DNA of 64,000 bases from Hermatobates lingyangjiaoensis (taxonomy: Eukaryota; Arthropoda; Insecta; Hemiptera; Hermatobatidae): contig JAPFBL010000114.1 of the NCBI GenBank assembly GCA_026182355.1, positions 493,501-557,500 on the forward strand. Reading direction: 5' to 3'. The notes below the pieces were generated by a model that was not told the origin of the DNA, did no database searches, and saw nothing but the letters and a program-made list of their open reading frames with translations. Each line of letters begins with the position of its first letter. Position 1 is the first letter of the stretch. The translations under genes and the position numbers were made by a program. Shown here piece by piece: positions 47,691 through 59,079 of the stretch.

Positions 47691-48616
47691 AGATCTGACC
47701 TTGTGATCCACTGCATCTAATGAAAGCTGATGCAGATGGATTCCATCCATCTTGTTCTCTTATTTAACAATCAGTATACTTTTCTTGCCTGAAGCCTTTT
47801 TGCTTTGCTTCATTTGTCCTTATGTAACTTCTGGTCGCTGTAAGAATTTCTTTCACAAGAGAAACCCTCTGTGAAACAGTATAAATGATATTAGAAGATT
47901 TCACGTTACTCTTTTGCTTCCCTTGTTTGCCGTATTTTCATGTATTACTAATTAACACTATAGTGTTGGTACTGACTCTGATATATTGATCTTTCGCACC
48001 GCAAAGTTCCAGATTTCTATCTTAAGTCAAATACCACTATTCTTTCCAATATTTTGACCTTCAATATTATATTATCATTCGATATATCAAAACAGTGTAG
48101 GTAATACTGTCAAATATACTTATATTTGGTAGCATAGATAGTAGTGTTGAAATTACTATACATATTTATCAGTTAACAGTGTTCTATTCCGTTGATTCTG
48201 CATTTTGTTTGTTAGTTCCTGACGTGTTGCTGTCTTGCCTTGGTAATACTCCCATAAAACCTTTTAAGTTTTTTTGTTTCTATTTGTTAGGCTTCCTTGT
48301 ATATCTATGTCCCAAACACCATCCTTTGCCTTTCTTCCCTCTTCATTCTAACTTTATCGGCAAAAGTCGAAATAGGAAAACATCAGTGTAGCAAGACTTT
48401 ATAAAACGAAACATGCCATAGCCAAAAAAAAAAGCAAAATACTTTCTCTATGTACGAGGGTCGTCCAGAAAATAAGTTCCGTTTTGGTCTGTAGGGCGGT
48501 AGGAGTGGTTTTTGCCAAATCCGGCAACACCGCTCGAAAGAGGAGAGGTGGGGGAATAGAATGAGAGGTGGGGGACCTCAGTCGGTCAATTACCAACGTC
48601 AGGGCAGGTAGTTGAA

Positions 48617-48829
48617 ATGGAGCCCTCCATGTCACGTCCCGCCACCTCGATCCCCGTTCCCTCTCGAGTTGTTTTGCGCGGAGTGATTCAATTTCTTTAT
48701 GCACAGGGTTTCAAATCAGTTCAAATTCACGAACAGCTCATTTCTGTTTATGGAGAAGGTGTAATGAGTGAATCAATGGTGAGGAGATGGGTACGTGAAT
48801 TTAAGGCGGGAAGACATTCAGCTCTCTAG
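48617..48829 (+). pseudogene. Mariner transposase N-terminus, left-arm copy
   Basis: ATG at 48617 opens MEPSMSRPATSIPVPSRVVL, followed by RGVIQFLYAQGFKSVQIHEQ and LISVYGEGVMSESMVRRWVR. This is the helix-turn-helix (HTH_48-type) DNA-binding start of mariner/SETMAR-like transposases. The frame ends at a stop two codons after GRHS, exactly where the inverted arm begins. This arm keeps the complete start region of about 68 residues. The catalytic DDE domain is missing. Confidence 0.8.
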
Positions 48830-49229
48830 GGACCCACCGGGCGGAAACTTTCCGAAAGTCAAGTTTTTCCGAGACGATCTCATGGATGAGGGATCGTGAG
48901 ATGTCTGGGAAACTCAGGTGGAGTTCATCCAGGGTTGAACGACGATCTTTGCTAATTGCATTGTCGATTTCTGCGACAATTTCGTCCGTCACAACTGAGG
49001 GTCTGCCTCTCCCACTTTCATCCTCAAGTGAATGTCTTCCCGCCTTAAATTCACGTACCCATCTCCTCACCATTGATTCACTCATTACACCTTCTCCATA
49101 AACAGAAATGAGCTGTTCGTGAATTTGAACTGATTTGAAACCCTGTGCATAAAGAAATTGAATCACTCCGCGCAAAACAACTCGAGAGGGAACGGGATCG
49201 AGGTGGCGGGACGTGACATGGAGGGCTCC
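48801..49229 (-). pseudogene. Mariner transposase N-terminal half, right-arm copy plus loop
   Basis: On the minus strand the same HTH region is followed by SLEDESGRGRPSVVTDEIVA, EIDNAISKDRRSTLDELHLS and KVSARWVPREL. That is the linker and second HTH of a mariner transposase up to the ARWVPR motif. At this point (about 48821) the frame runs into the inverted left arm. A one-base deletion relative to the left arm disrupts the first 20 or so codons, so an uninterrupted frame starts only at 49175. No catalytic residues are present. Confidence 0.8.
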
Positions 49230-49399
49230 ATTTCAACTACCTGCCCTGACGTTGGTAATTGACCGACTGAGGTCCCCCACCTCTCATTCTATTCCCCCAC
49301 CTCTCCTCTTTCGAGCAGTGTTGCCGGATTTGGCAAAAACCACTCCTACCGCCCTACAGACCAAAACGGAACTTATTTTCTGGACGACCCTCGTATAAT

Positions 49400-50580
49400 A
49401 ATTTGGTCTTTTTCTCTCAGTAGACTGTTTGTCTATATGATAATTAATGTTGAAATGTAGTATTGGTTTTTTCAGGGATTTTTCACCGTATTTCCCCAGT
49501 AATTAGACTGTTGTCGTCGTGAAAACCATGCATGTTTTCAAATCCGCCTCTTTTCTCTCACTCTCTCTTTTTATATATAGACCAATTACTTGCTTACTTA
49601 TATTTCTGTCCTACTTGTCGTTATATCTGTATTCATTTCCCTTTGATTTTCAAAATAATCCTCGTAGGCTATAAATTAATTCATTGAACATTTCGTTTTG
49701 CTTTGGAGAGGTTTGATTTTAATGAATATCAATTTTATTGTGTACTTTTTTATTTTTTTTTATATGAATTACATCAAAGGATATTTTTGAAAGAATAATC
49801 TTTCCAATAGATGGTAAACATACTGTTAGACACGAATGATAGTTAACACATTCGTTCCATAACAGAACGATTCCTAAAAAGGAATAAATTTAGGAATCAA
49901 GTAATAGAGTGTTTGCGTTAGTTGGTCACTATATAGTAACTATTCGAGAACTGCAACTTACTGCATTAATTGTCCTGAATACTGGTAAATTTCATTTTGC
50001 ATAAACCCCAAGTATGAAATTGCATATTAACGAATTTAATATTGGAAAACCGAAAAGCCGCCTCCTTGATGAACCAAAAGTTAATATAATTCTAAAAACA
50101 GAAATGTTTAAACAAGAAAACTACTAGGGAGAGAGAGATCGCCTGAAAGGTAGTTTTCATACAATTGAAACATTAATACGTTCAAATTAATTAGAATATT
50201 TTTGCATCAAACTGCTGTCAATTATTTCAAGGAAGGTCAACTGTTTTTCAAAAATAACAAGAAGCTACTTGAGGAGAAATGTTCTGAAGTAATTTAAAAA
50301 AAAATACTTTTAGGAACTGTTTTTAGAAAGAAAAAGTTATCATATGAAAGTTTATATATGAAAATAAAATAAAACTAAAGTATATTGAATTTGCATGATA
50401 ATTTTATATGAATTACCAGATATGAATATCATTTATATGAATTCCAGACTGGTCTGGACTTATTTGATTTAATTAAATGTTTTGTATGGTTGACAAAATA
50501 TACATGAATTTGCATATTTTGAATGTTTTGTTTTGTTTGGACCGATATTACTGTAGATTTGGTGTCTGATGTTTAATTAG
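49400..50580. other. Gene-free stretch
   Basis: AT-rich, with no feature supported on either strand. Confidence 0.5.
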
Positions 50581-50589
50581 CACAGTGCT

Positions 50590-50930
50590 TACTGCAGCCA
50601 AGCAGCCGCAGTAGCCAGAAGGCGTTGAGTTTTGATTAGACGCGCGCGCGATGCCGAATTCAAAGACTTTGTTGATGATGAAGAATGGTCGGGTTTGGAC
50701 TGAGGGGTGGGGGAGGGCATGTGAACCTCCCAGTTTTTCGGAGTTCATTGGCACCGGATTGTTTGAAAAGGAGGTGTCCTTCAGCACATTCCTTCGTCCC
50801 GGGGAGATACCGGCCAACAAGCCTCGTCTCGCTGTCATCCTCTCGCTTGTCGCCGCTTATTTCCATCTCTATTGCCTGCCCCAAACCACTCTCCATCACT
50901 AACCCCTGCAGTACTCGCAACATTGTCCTA
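50590..50930. other. GC-richer block, unassigned
   Basis: Begins near a GACGCGCGCGCGATG string and contains long open frames in several phases on both strands, for example 83 codons from ATG 50651 and 93 codons on the opposite strand. Multi-frame openness suggests biased composition rather than a gene. No splice-like borders or domains were recognised. A CpG-rich regulatory patch or a worn repeat is possible. Confidence 0.3.
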
Positions 50931-51097
50931 TTAATACACAATATCTATCTAAACAACGATTAAAAATGTTTTTAATATTTTAACAATAACTATCAACGTT
51001 TATGATGCGCTATTAATATATATTTCAGTTAAATAGAAGCATGTAACTAGGTATGCTTGTACCCTTAATAATTTATGTACGTAAAGTAAAATATATG

Positions 51098-51098
<1 letters not shown>

Positions 51099-51131
<33 letters not shown>
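51099..51131. repeat. (TA)n microsatellite
   Basis: A TA run bordering a repeat that continues TTTTGCAATCGGAATTCCGT to about 51250. Confidence 0.9.
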
Positions 51132-51134
<3 letters not shown>

Positions 51135-51162
51135 AATATAACAAATTCAATGACATGAGTTT

Positions 51163-51260
51163 GATAGAGTAGGTGTGTTTTGCAATCGGAATTCCGTCAA
51201 TTTTCTAGTTAATTTTTGAAAATTAGACAAGAAAATTAATCCTTGTCTAATTTTTATTAG
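51163..51260. repeat. Short dispersed repeat, copy 1
   Basis: AGGTGTGTTTTGCAATCGGA then ATTCCGTCAATTTTCTAG matches AGGTGTGCTCTATAATCGGG then ATTCGGTCAATTTTCTAG at 51990-52035. Behind it TTTTTGAAAATTAGACAAG repeats in inverted form. Confidence 0.55.
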
Positions 51261-51899
51261 ACAAATATATATCTCTAGTATATATGCATAGTATCTCTAG
51301 TGAGGCACCTCTCCTGCTGAGGCCTAATGTTCAAATCTAATGTGAGTTATGTTTATGATTTTCTGTGTTATTTTCTTCATATTGTTATGTGTATTGCTTA
51401 CTTTAGTCAATAGCAAGCAATCTTTTACGCTTGTGATTGTTCTTGCCAGTTATTCTTGCTTGATAGAGTGTGGATTGGTTGAAATACAAGTATTAATCTG
51501 TCCCGATTTATTTTTGTTTATAACAAAACTAGAATCTCTTACTTAATGAGTTCTCACCATTGACTGCAGTATTTGCTGACTGTACGCTTAACTATAGCTT
51601 TCAATTTCTGTTATATTGATGAATATATATACAATAAAATAAAGATAGGAGGTGATAATAGTTAAAAATAAAACTCACTACTATACTATACTTCGATATC
51701 CATCGTGTTCAGGTAGAAGTTCACTGTTTTCATGAGAACAGCGAGTTGAACACTTCCACCTGAAGGTATCAGTATCAGTCTTGCTTTTAATGCTGCCTGT
51801 GCTAATCATTTTTGTGTAGTTTCTTGTATCGGGCACTTTAGATTGATGTTTATGTATGTGTATATAAACTAAATTCACAGAAAAAACGCACATAAAAGA

Positions 51900-52110
51900 G
51901 ATCACAAGAACTCACTAGTGTGTTTAGTCTCCCTCGTCATCAGGTAGAAAAATGGGTGATGTTCCGAAGTGCCGACTCACAATATTATATATATATATAG
52001 GTGTGCTCTATAATCGGGATTCGGTCAATTTTCTAGGATAAAAGATCAAACTCTCGGTGCCAACGTTTCCCGATTAGAGAGCACAATTATTCTATCAAAC
52101 GGTCGATTTA
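51900..52110. repeat. Short dispersed repeats around a (TA)n run
   Basis: Contains the second copy of the ATCGGTCAATTTTCTAG-type repeat (51990-52035), followed by an inverted word: GTGCTCTATAATCGGGA pairs with TCCCGATTAGAGAGCAC at about 52065-52082. To the left, on the minus strand, CTGATGACGAGGGAGACTAA echoes the stem-loop motif of the fold-back families. Confidence 0.5.
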
Positions 52111-55100
52111 TTATTGAATGTTTGATAGAATATTCTATTGAGATACTTAGTTTGAGAGTGACTGGTAAAGACAAGTTGTATTGGACTACACGTCAAAGTG
52201 CAGAGAAGTAACTAACTGCTTTCTTCTATATTTGGACTCTTGATCATCAGGAGTAGCTGCACTCTGTTTGGCTGGCTGACAGAGTTGGCTATAGTCGTTT
52301 ATGTGCACATATATACATAATCCTCGGTATTGAAATCTTGGTTGAAGCACCATTGTACGAAAGTACATGTTGCATATCTAATGATTAATTAAATACTCAC
52401 TAGGTTATTTTGAACTAATTATTCATTTTAATCAAAATATTGAATGACACTAAATCAGGAAATAACTTTTGTGTTAACATGCAAATAAGAGATGTAATTT
52501 ATTTTTTCCGGATTTGTTTTGGAGTGCAATTTCCTTATGTGTCTGACAGGTTCCGAATTCCCGAACCACATAAAAAAAAATCTAAGTATAATTACTTAAT
52601 AAATTCTGAGTTTACTCGCTTTTTAAGTTAATTTCTTTTACTTGAAAGTCAACCTATGATCTGCTTCAGGTTATGATTTCTCTCATTTGGTCATTATGCT
52701 TTATCTTCTCCTGAAACATATCCACTTTACCATAGTGTATATATCATGATTGAATGAGGTATTTCTTTGGATATGAAAATAAATCTTTACTGAGCCGTAT
52801 TGTGTGGATGGTATGACTTTACTCTGTTATCACCTCATTCGTAGCAAAGTGGAGAGGTTAATTTCCCTATTGTTCCTTGAGTTACAGCTTACGGTCAGGC
52901 GATGCAATTCAGTAACTACTTAATCAATTATATGAACGACAATCACTGATCTTTGCATCACGAATTGACTGTTACGTCACGGGACGTGTATTCTTAACAA
53001 CTTGACAACTATGAAGTGTTTATGTCTAGCACTTTAGCTATTATGTGTCATATGGTCATTGTTCAATGCATATATACTGCCTTATTGATAGTAACATACA
53101 TAAGTGTGGAGTCAAAGACTGGTAAAGATCCTCCGTATCCAGTGTATGATCTGGGGTTGTTTTGTAACTTCCCTCTGAAGATAGACTTCCCTTTAAACAT
53201 TCTCCCTTTTCAATTTTAGTGTTACTGATTGTCTTAATGAGGTATTTAGCTCTTTAGTAGGAATGCGTTTCTAAAGCCACATTTCTACTGGTTCAGGTGC
53301 AAGTCTCTTCATTTCCTGAAGTGTCGTAACGACCAGGTAACCATTTCATTACTACTTGCCACTCGGATACTTTCTTCTTGTCTATAGTTTTGTTAAATGT
53401 TATCACCAAAAACGGCCAAAACTCAGCTCTTTTGTTCAATCCAGAAAGAACAGAACTCTGGGTTGGTCGGAGGTTAAGAACCTAAAGGGTAGCCTCCTCC
53501 TAGTTAGAATTACTTTCATTGAGGTCACTTGACATGAATTTCCTTTCGTCCCCACAGTTCGTCTTTGAGTTTATTCTGTAGGTTACAGTTTCCAAGTGGA
53601 AGGGATACTAGAGAAGAACAAAAGCCAATGGTTTTCATGTACATCACGTATAAGTATATTTCAATATTTATTTGCCAGTGAAATGTTAAAAACATCTATA
53701 ACTTTACTTCCACGAGCACCTTGTTTGTTTCATCATATATTTTAGCTAAAATATATAGCCATCTTCTAGTTACAGCTTCCACAATTTGCATAAAATTCTT
53801 AATTTAATCGCTTAATTATGGAGCAATTGCAATTATGGTATTTAGATAAAAAAATAATATAATCATAATCCTTGGTTTGCTACATTAATATATTTAGGAA
53901 ACAGTTCTTCCTTAATACATGTCAGATTGAATTACGGCCTATTGTTTTTTTAATTAATTTTTTGGATAACTTTTCCAAAGCCCTTCATAGTCTTTTAAAT
54001 TCACGAGGAACTAAGTAGATCAACTCACCATACGTTTGGTTTTCAATGATTATATTTCTTCCGAAGTTTCAGTTTTTATATTTCGAAGACGGCCGAAATC
54101 TGAAATACAACAAATCTGGAGTGGCCTACACTCAACTTTACTATAAGTAAATATAATGAACTCATTAACAAGTAATTGAGTTTGTTATTATCTTAATGAC
54201 ACTATAGTGCACATGTAATATACAAAAACTATAGAAGAGGTTATGAAACTTGAAATAATTTATTTTGTCTGCTCATTAGAATAACACTGGTTATTTAGAG
54301 TACCCAGTCGGTCATCCTACTGAATAAGCCCTCAGTAATCAAAGTTTTAGCAGTGGTACGTCCAAAATTTACTTAACTATTCTTGTATTCGATTGTTGTG
54401 ATCCACTATATAGTTCCTGTATAAATACATCAATATATTATTTGAATTTTAGTAGAGTCGAGAGCATATTACAAAAAGCCTCTTCATATCCATCAATGTA
54501 GCAATCTAGAGTGACTCATTTAATAAATAAAGAGTCTTCTATCATGTTAACGAAAAATTATTCCAGAATGTTTCGTTTTATAATTGTGAGAGGAGTGAAA
54601 AACTGTTTTAACATATTGTATAAAGAGTACCGCTATCATTATTGGTTTTGCCCAAATGCTTTATAGTGTTATCATAACCATAACTATTTGTTTGATAAAT
54701 TCGTAATGTTATGTGGTACTTGACAGATAAGCGTGGTCACAAACTTTTTAAATTCATTACCGCCCGCATACACAGAGACAAAAAAAAAATGCAATCAGGG
54801 GACTACAAAAGTGTAAATACCTAGAATTTTTCTAGTCAGTTTGATCTTGACTGCTATATTTTAATACAACTAACTTCTTGTAAAGTTACATTCTATACAT
54901 TGAATACAATGAATTCATTTCAATGCATTGTTATTTTAAACAAATTATCTATAGATCAAATAATTCCTGAAAGCAATACAAGAAAAGGTTTTATATCTTG
55001 AAATTCAATTATAACCATTATTTTTCATTTCTTCTGTCTGTAAAAATATGAAATTTATTTTAAGTGAATGGTGCTATCAATTTATATAAATTTTTAATAT

Positions 55101-55300
55101 AAAGAAGTATATTCAAAGTTCTTTCTGCATTAACCTTTTTACTCGTACTTTAGTGCACTGAGCTTGAATTAGTGCAAGAAAGAAAACCTCAGAAATACCA
55201 TTTACTTTAGAATAAAACAGCAGCAGATTGTTTCATATGATATCTACTTGAAATACTACGGGACATATATTTGCTCATAATAAATTAAGAGGCACTTGTA
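52110..55300. other. Gene-free stretch
   Basis: AT-rich intron-like DNA; nothing supportable on either strand. Confidence 0.5.
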
Positions 55301-55331
55301 AAGGTATAGTGGGGGTAGTTTTCCCAGTAGA

Positions 55332-55444
55332 ATGGATGTAAGCGAACTTTTGAACCCTATAGTTGGATTCATGTCTCAACACGTCAGTCACATGCCGGCT
55401 TCGCCAGACATAACACAACAAGATTACCTCTCCATCATGCCAAG
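55332..55444 (+). CDS. Candidate coding exon (start exon), product unknown
   Basis: ATG at 55332 has a strong initiation context (AGA before it, G after it). The frame reads MDVSELLNPIVGFMSQHVSH, then MPASPDITQQDYLSIMP and two bases of the next codon, ending at AAG followed by the donor GTACAC at 55445. Base composition is clearly richer in G and C than the flanks. TTTTCCCAG just upstream (ending 55327) could be an acceptor, in which case the segment is a 117-base internal exon; otherwise it is a first coding exon. I do not recognise the protein, and no signal peptide or membrane segment is visible. It lies on the same strand as the ratchet sites and 3 kb upstream of the second. The peptide looks protein-like, but a chance frame cannot be excluded. 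Confidence 0.45.
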
Positions 55445-55540
55445 GTACACATTTTATTTTATAGTTTACAGATCATATTCTGTGATATAATTTTTCATCA
55501 TTTTTTTTATGTGTTCTTTCACATGTATTGCATATTCAAT

Positions 55541-55603
55541 TCCCATTTCTTATTGTGGTTTGATCATTGATTGTTATTTCACGTGTTTATGTGAAATCTT
55601 ATT
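55541..55603 (+). repeat. Solo outer end of the GACGAAGACC fold-back family
   Basis: CCATTTCTTATTGTGGTTTG, then ATCATTGATTGTTATTTCAC and GTGTTTATGTGAAATCTTA, is the outer end seen at 22057-22112. The core and other arm are missing. It lies about 95 bases downstream of the candidate exon. Confidence 0.8.
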
Positions 55604-55609
55604 AGCATT

Positions 55610-57280
55610 GTATATATATTTTATCCACAATACCTGTATTTAAAGTTAAATGGAAGTTATTTTACTTCTTTTTGATTCACCAATATCAAAAAAAGTCATA
55701 GTTAATGTAAATTTTTAGTGTCATTTCTTTGCAATACTCAAATTAAATTGATTACACTGAAATGAAGCAAGCATAATTACATTTCTTAGTCCAGTTGTTT
55801 TATATAATTATACCAAGCAATTGCAATGAGCCGGTTTGTCTCTTCTCCGTATTTTATGCGACTTTTCAATTACTCACTACATGGAGATTTACTTTTATGA
55901 ATTGTTTGTCACATTCTGCAAATGACGTGTGAAATTTATTTATTTCGAATAAATTAGGTTGTCTTCGACGCGTTGCTGTTAGGTGATCAACAAATGTTTT
56001 AAATGGAAATAAAAAATGTAAGATAATTATCTAATTAATAAAATACAATAGTTTTTTAAACAATCATGGTTATAATTTTCTAGTTGAAAGCTTGATTTAA
56101 GCTTACGTCCTATAACCTTTGAGTGTTAAACTCGTAGACTAGCCACCATCTTTGATTCCCTTCTCTCTTCTCACTCCCTCTTCATCCCTGCCATACACTT
56201 CTCCCTCTCTAAACTATGTCGCTCTCTTTCTTTCTCCTTCTGCTCCGTGTCACACCCCTTTACCTCGCTGTCCTCTTACCTTCACCCCTGATCCATGTAA
56301 CAATATGCCAATTGTATTAGTTTTTATCCTTTGTTTTCCTGATTTTCTCTTAAGCAGAGAATGAATTATTCACCTGTTCCTTTATACAGATTAAATCAAA
56401 TCTGGAGTGACCTGCATTCAAGTTTACTAAGAGTAAACATAATATAATTCTTGGTTATACAATATATAATTTTCCATTTAGCTATAATATAAATATCTAA
56501 ATGGGAGATGCTTATTTGTTTTTATTCCTGGAGGCAGTAGGGATAGTGATTGATGCACTTATCAATATATATACTTATTTTCTTACATCACACCGCTGAT
56601 GCATATAATATCATTAGTATAACTACAACAGTAATAACATTTTTGAAAGTCGAAGTTGTAGATTTCTTGTTACGAAAAAATTTCTTACAGGAGCTGGCAG
56701 CTTTACATTTTCAAAAACTAGAATAGTGAAAAAAACATTTCATAATGTTTTCATAATGAATTTCTCAAAAAACATAACTCCTCTTTCTTGAGCAAAATGT
56801 CCATTCATCACATTTGAACATCATGGAAAGATACTATAATTCACAAAGATAAAGTAATTATAACTCATATTAAGTTTTGCTCAAGAGTGCAATATATAGA
56901 TTTATTATAGCATTTATTATAGCATTTTTGGAGACAAATACATCATACCATGAAGACGAAAAAAATTTATTTATGTTTATTGGCAGTGATTTTTTTACAT
57001 GTAAAAATATTATTCCAGTTATATCTCATATGTCAATAAATTATTTAATTTTTTTCATTATAAACATCAATTTTATCTCAGTGGATTCGCTGAAATAATT
57101 TCTAAGTCAATGTAAACAGTGTAAAAAAATAGTAAAAATTTGACAAGTATAGCAGATGATAAACATATCTAGGATAAACAAACAGTTTTTATAGCTTTAT
57201 TGCTCTTTGCCCTGATTGAAATTTCACAAATTTTTTTTTACAAATTGCTAATTTTTTTCCATTTTTGGTCAAATTTTTAT
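55610..57280. other. Gene-free stretch
   Basis: No exon or repeat partner recognised. A CT-rich patch at 56150-56290 gives short chance frames. Confidence 0.5.
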
Positions 57281-57282
57281 GA

Positions 57283-57937
57283 TTTTTTAATGAGCCGTTT
57301 AGCGTCAGAAAAAACATATTCTGAAATCAGAAGTCGTACTTTAACGCCCCTTTCTTAAATGCAATTTTCATGAAAATTATCTCAACTCATTTTTCACATA
57401 ATATTCTATTTTTAGGCATAGTTTCGTTTTGATCCGTCAAACAGTATGGCTTGTATCCCTCTCACAAGGTTTGAGATTGTATTATAAGTCAAAATTTTTA
57501 CATTTTATTGAAAAAAAATATTTCCAGTTGTTTTAAAATTCTAAATATATTTTTCGCTTATTCCATTTGTAAACTCAAAGATAATACCAAAATTTCAAAA
57601 CTGTTGCATTAGCGGTTTAGGAGTAAACAATGTTTTCTAATAATCGGTTTTTGACAAAAAAAGTGATTTTTCCGACATGCATCACTCTTCCGAAACAATA
57701 GTGATCATTTATACTATGGGACCCAGTTTTGTGTAAAATATCAACTTGATCCATCAAAGATTCTGGACCGTAGCGTGATAACAAGCAATACTAACATACT
57801 CACCCACCCACACACACACACAGACATCATCGAAAAAACATCATAATAGGACTTTTAGGACCTCAAAACATATAATTCCGTCCAAATCTCGAGATTGAAT
57901 TTTTCACGATCACTATACTTTACTTATAGTAAAGTAA
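57283..57937. repeat. 655-bp interspersed repeat, copy 2
   Basis: Same family and orientation as 41738-42389, starting TAATGAGCCGTTTAGCGTCA and ending in the hairpin ACTTTACTTATAGTAAAGT at 57917-57935. The copies differ at many single positions and have small indels, so neither is recent. It lies about 470 bases upstream of ratchet site 2. Confidence 0.85.
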
Positions 57938-58379
57938 AAAGAATAACTTACTTTCCAGGAGACTTGCACCAACTTACCAATAGATTAGTTTCAGCAAGAT
58001 AGACAGACTGATTTGATTAGTTTCTTTCGTCTGTGTGACACAAGCCCATATGACTCCTAAACTTCTTCAAGGAAATAAGGTCGAAGAAACTAATGACTTA
58101 TTTCCTTTTAACTTTTCTGTATTCAGTATGTTCCGCAGATTGAAAAATACTATGAAAAAAATAAGACATTTATTTTAACTTATTTTTCACATTTTTCTTA
58201 ACATTATTGTATTATATTCTGTGAAAAAGTTTCTCTAATTTTTAGCTCCTTTTGAGTTTTCCTTCTGGTATTTTACATGTAAGAGCTGCTTCAAGCATAT
58301 CCTGTGTAGAGTAACATTTTAATTGTGAATTGTTTGAAGACATTCAACTTAAAATAAACTGAGTTTGGATTTATATAAT

Positions 58380-58410
58380 GATTGTGTTTTCTCTTCTGTT
58401 TCAGGTAAGT
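58380..58410 (+). other. Candidate recursive (ratchet) splice site 2
   Basis: TGTTTTCTCTTCTGTTTCAG ends at 58404 and is followed directly by GTAAGT at 58405-58410. The pyrimidine tract is long and nearly pure, and both halves match the metazoan consensus closely. This is the best splice-like signal in the window. A second donor, GAAG then GTAAGAG, at 58471 would define a 66-base RS-exon. Together with the site at 10505 it suggests a + strand gene whose intron spans most or all of the window. Function is inferred from form only. Confidence 0.6.
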
Positions 58411-58470
58411 TTAAACCCTACACGTCAACACAGTAATCAAGAATAGCTTGTTTTGTTTTAAAGGTTGAAG
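58405..58470 (+). other. Candidate 66-base RS-exon
   Basis: Bounded by the TTTCAG acceptor and the donor GTAAGAG at 58471. It begins with GTAAGT. Recursive sites studied in vertebrates carry such a downstream donor, which allows initial exon definition before the segment is spliced away. One frame has a stop (TAA at 58412), so inclusion could poison the message. Confidence 0.35.
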
Positions 58471-58901
58471 GTAAGAGTGGTATATACTTTTTTATACAAT
58501 ACATATATCAGCAGCATATGCGTGTGTCACTGCATTTCGTCCTAGTGAATCAGTTATAGTGTTGCATAGAGGTACACAGTATTCTGATAAACAGGAGTCT
58601 AGGTAGTAGTTGCCCATGTTCAAGGTCAGATATATCACTTACTAAATAGAAAATTCTTAAAACAATGAATTTCTCTTGTGACTGCGAAGTGCTTTTTGAA
58701 ATTTTATAATTTTAATCATAATGCTTCTTAAACGCGATTTGATTTCTAGGGTTTCTGAAGGGGGAGGAGGTGAGGTTTTTGAATTCATTCCGAATTTTAT
58801 AGCACTCAGCGATGACTTTCAGATTTGTACTCTTGTAATTACTTGGGTATCCTGACTTGTGAACCGTGAACAAACTCAAACAACACCCCTAGTACAATTA
58901 A

Positions 58902-59073
<172 letters not shown>

Positions 59074-59079
59074 CAACCA

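Larger units (their letters stand above)
48453..49395. mobile_element. Hairpin-shaped (fold-back) mariner element
   Basis: The ends read TACGAGGGTCGTCCAGAAAA and its exact reverse complement, with TA at both borders as expected for a mariner target duplication. The inverted repeat is far longer than normal TIRs: 48453-48820 pairs with 49029-49395, about 367 bp per arm. The only differences I saw are one base (CACCGC against CACTGC in the TIR-proximal part) and one extra C near 48653. Each arm carries the promoter side and N-terminal transposase coding region, and the 208-base loop carries the next coding segment. The copy lacks the catalytic domain and cannot move by itself, but intact ends could be used by a transposase supplied elsewhere. 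Confidence 0.9.
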
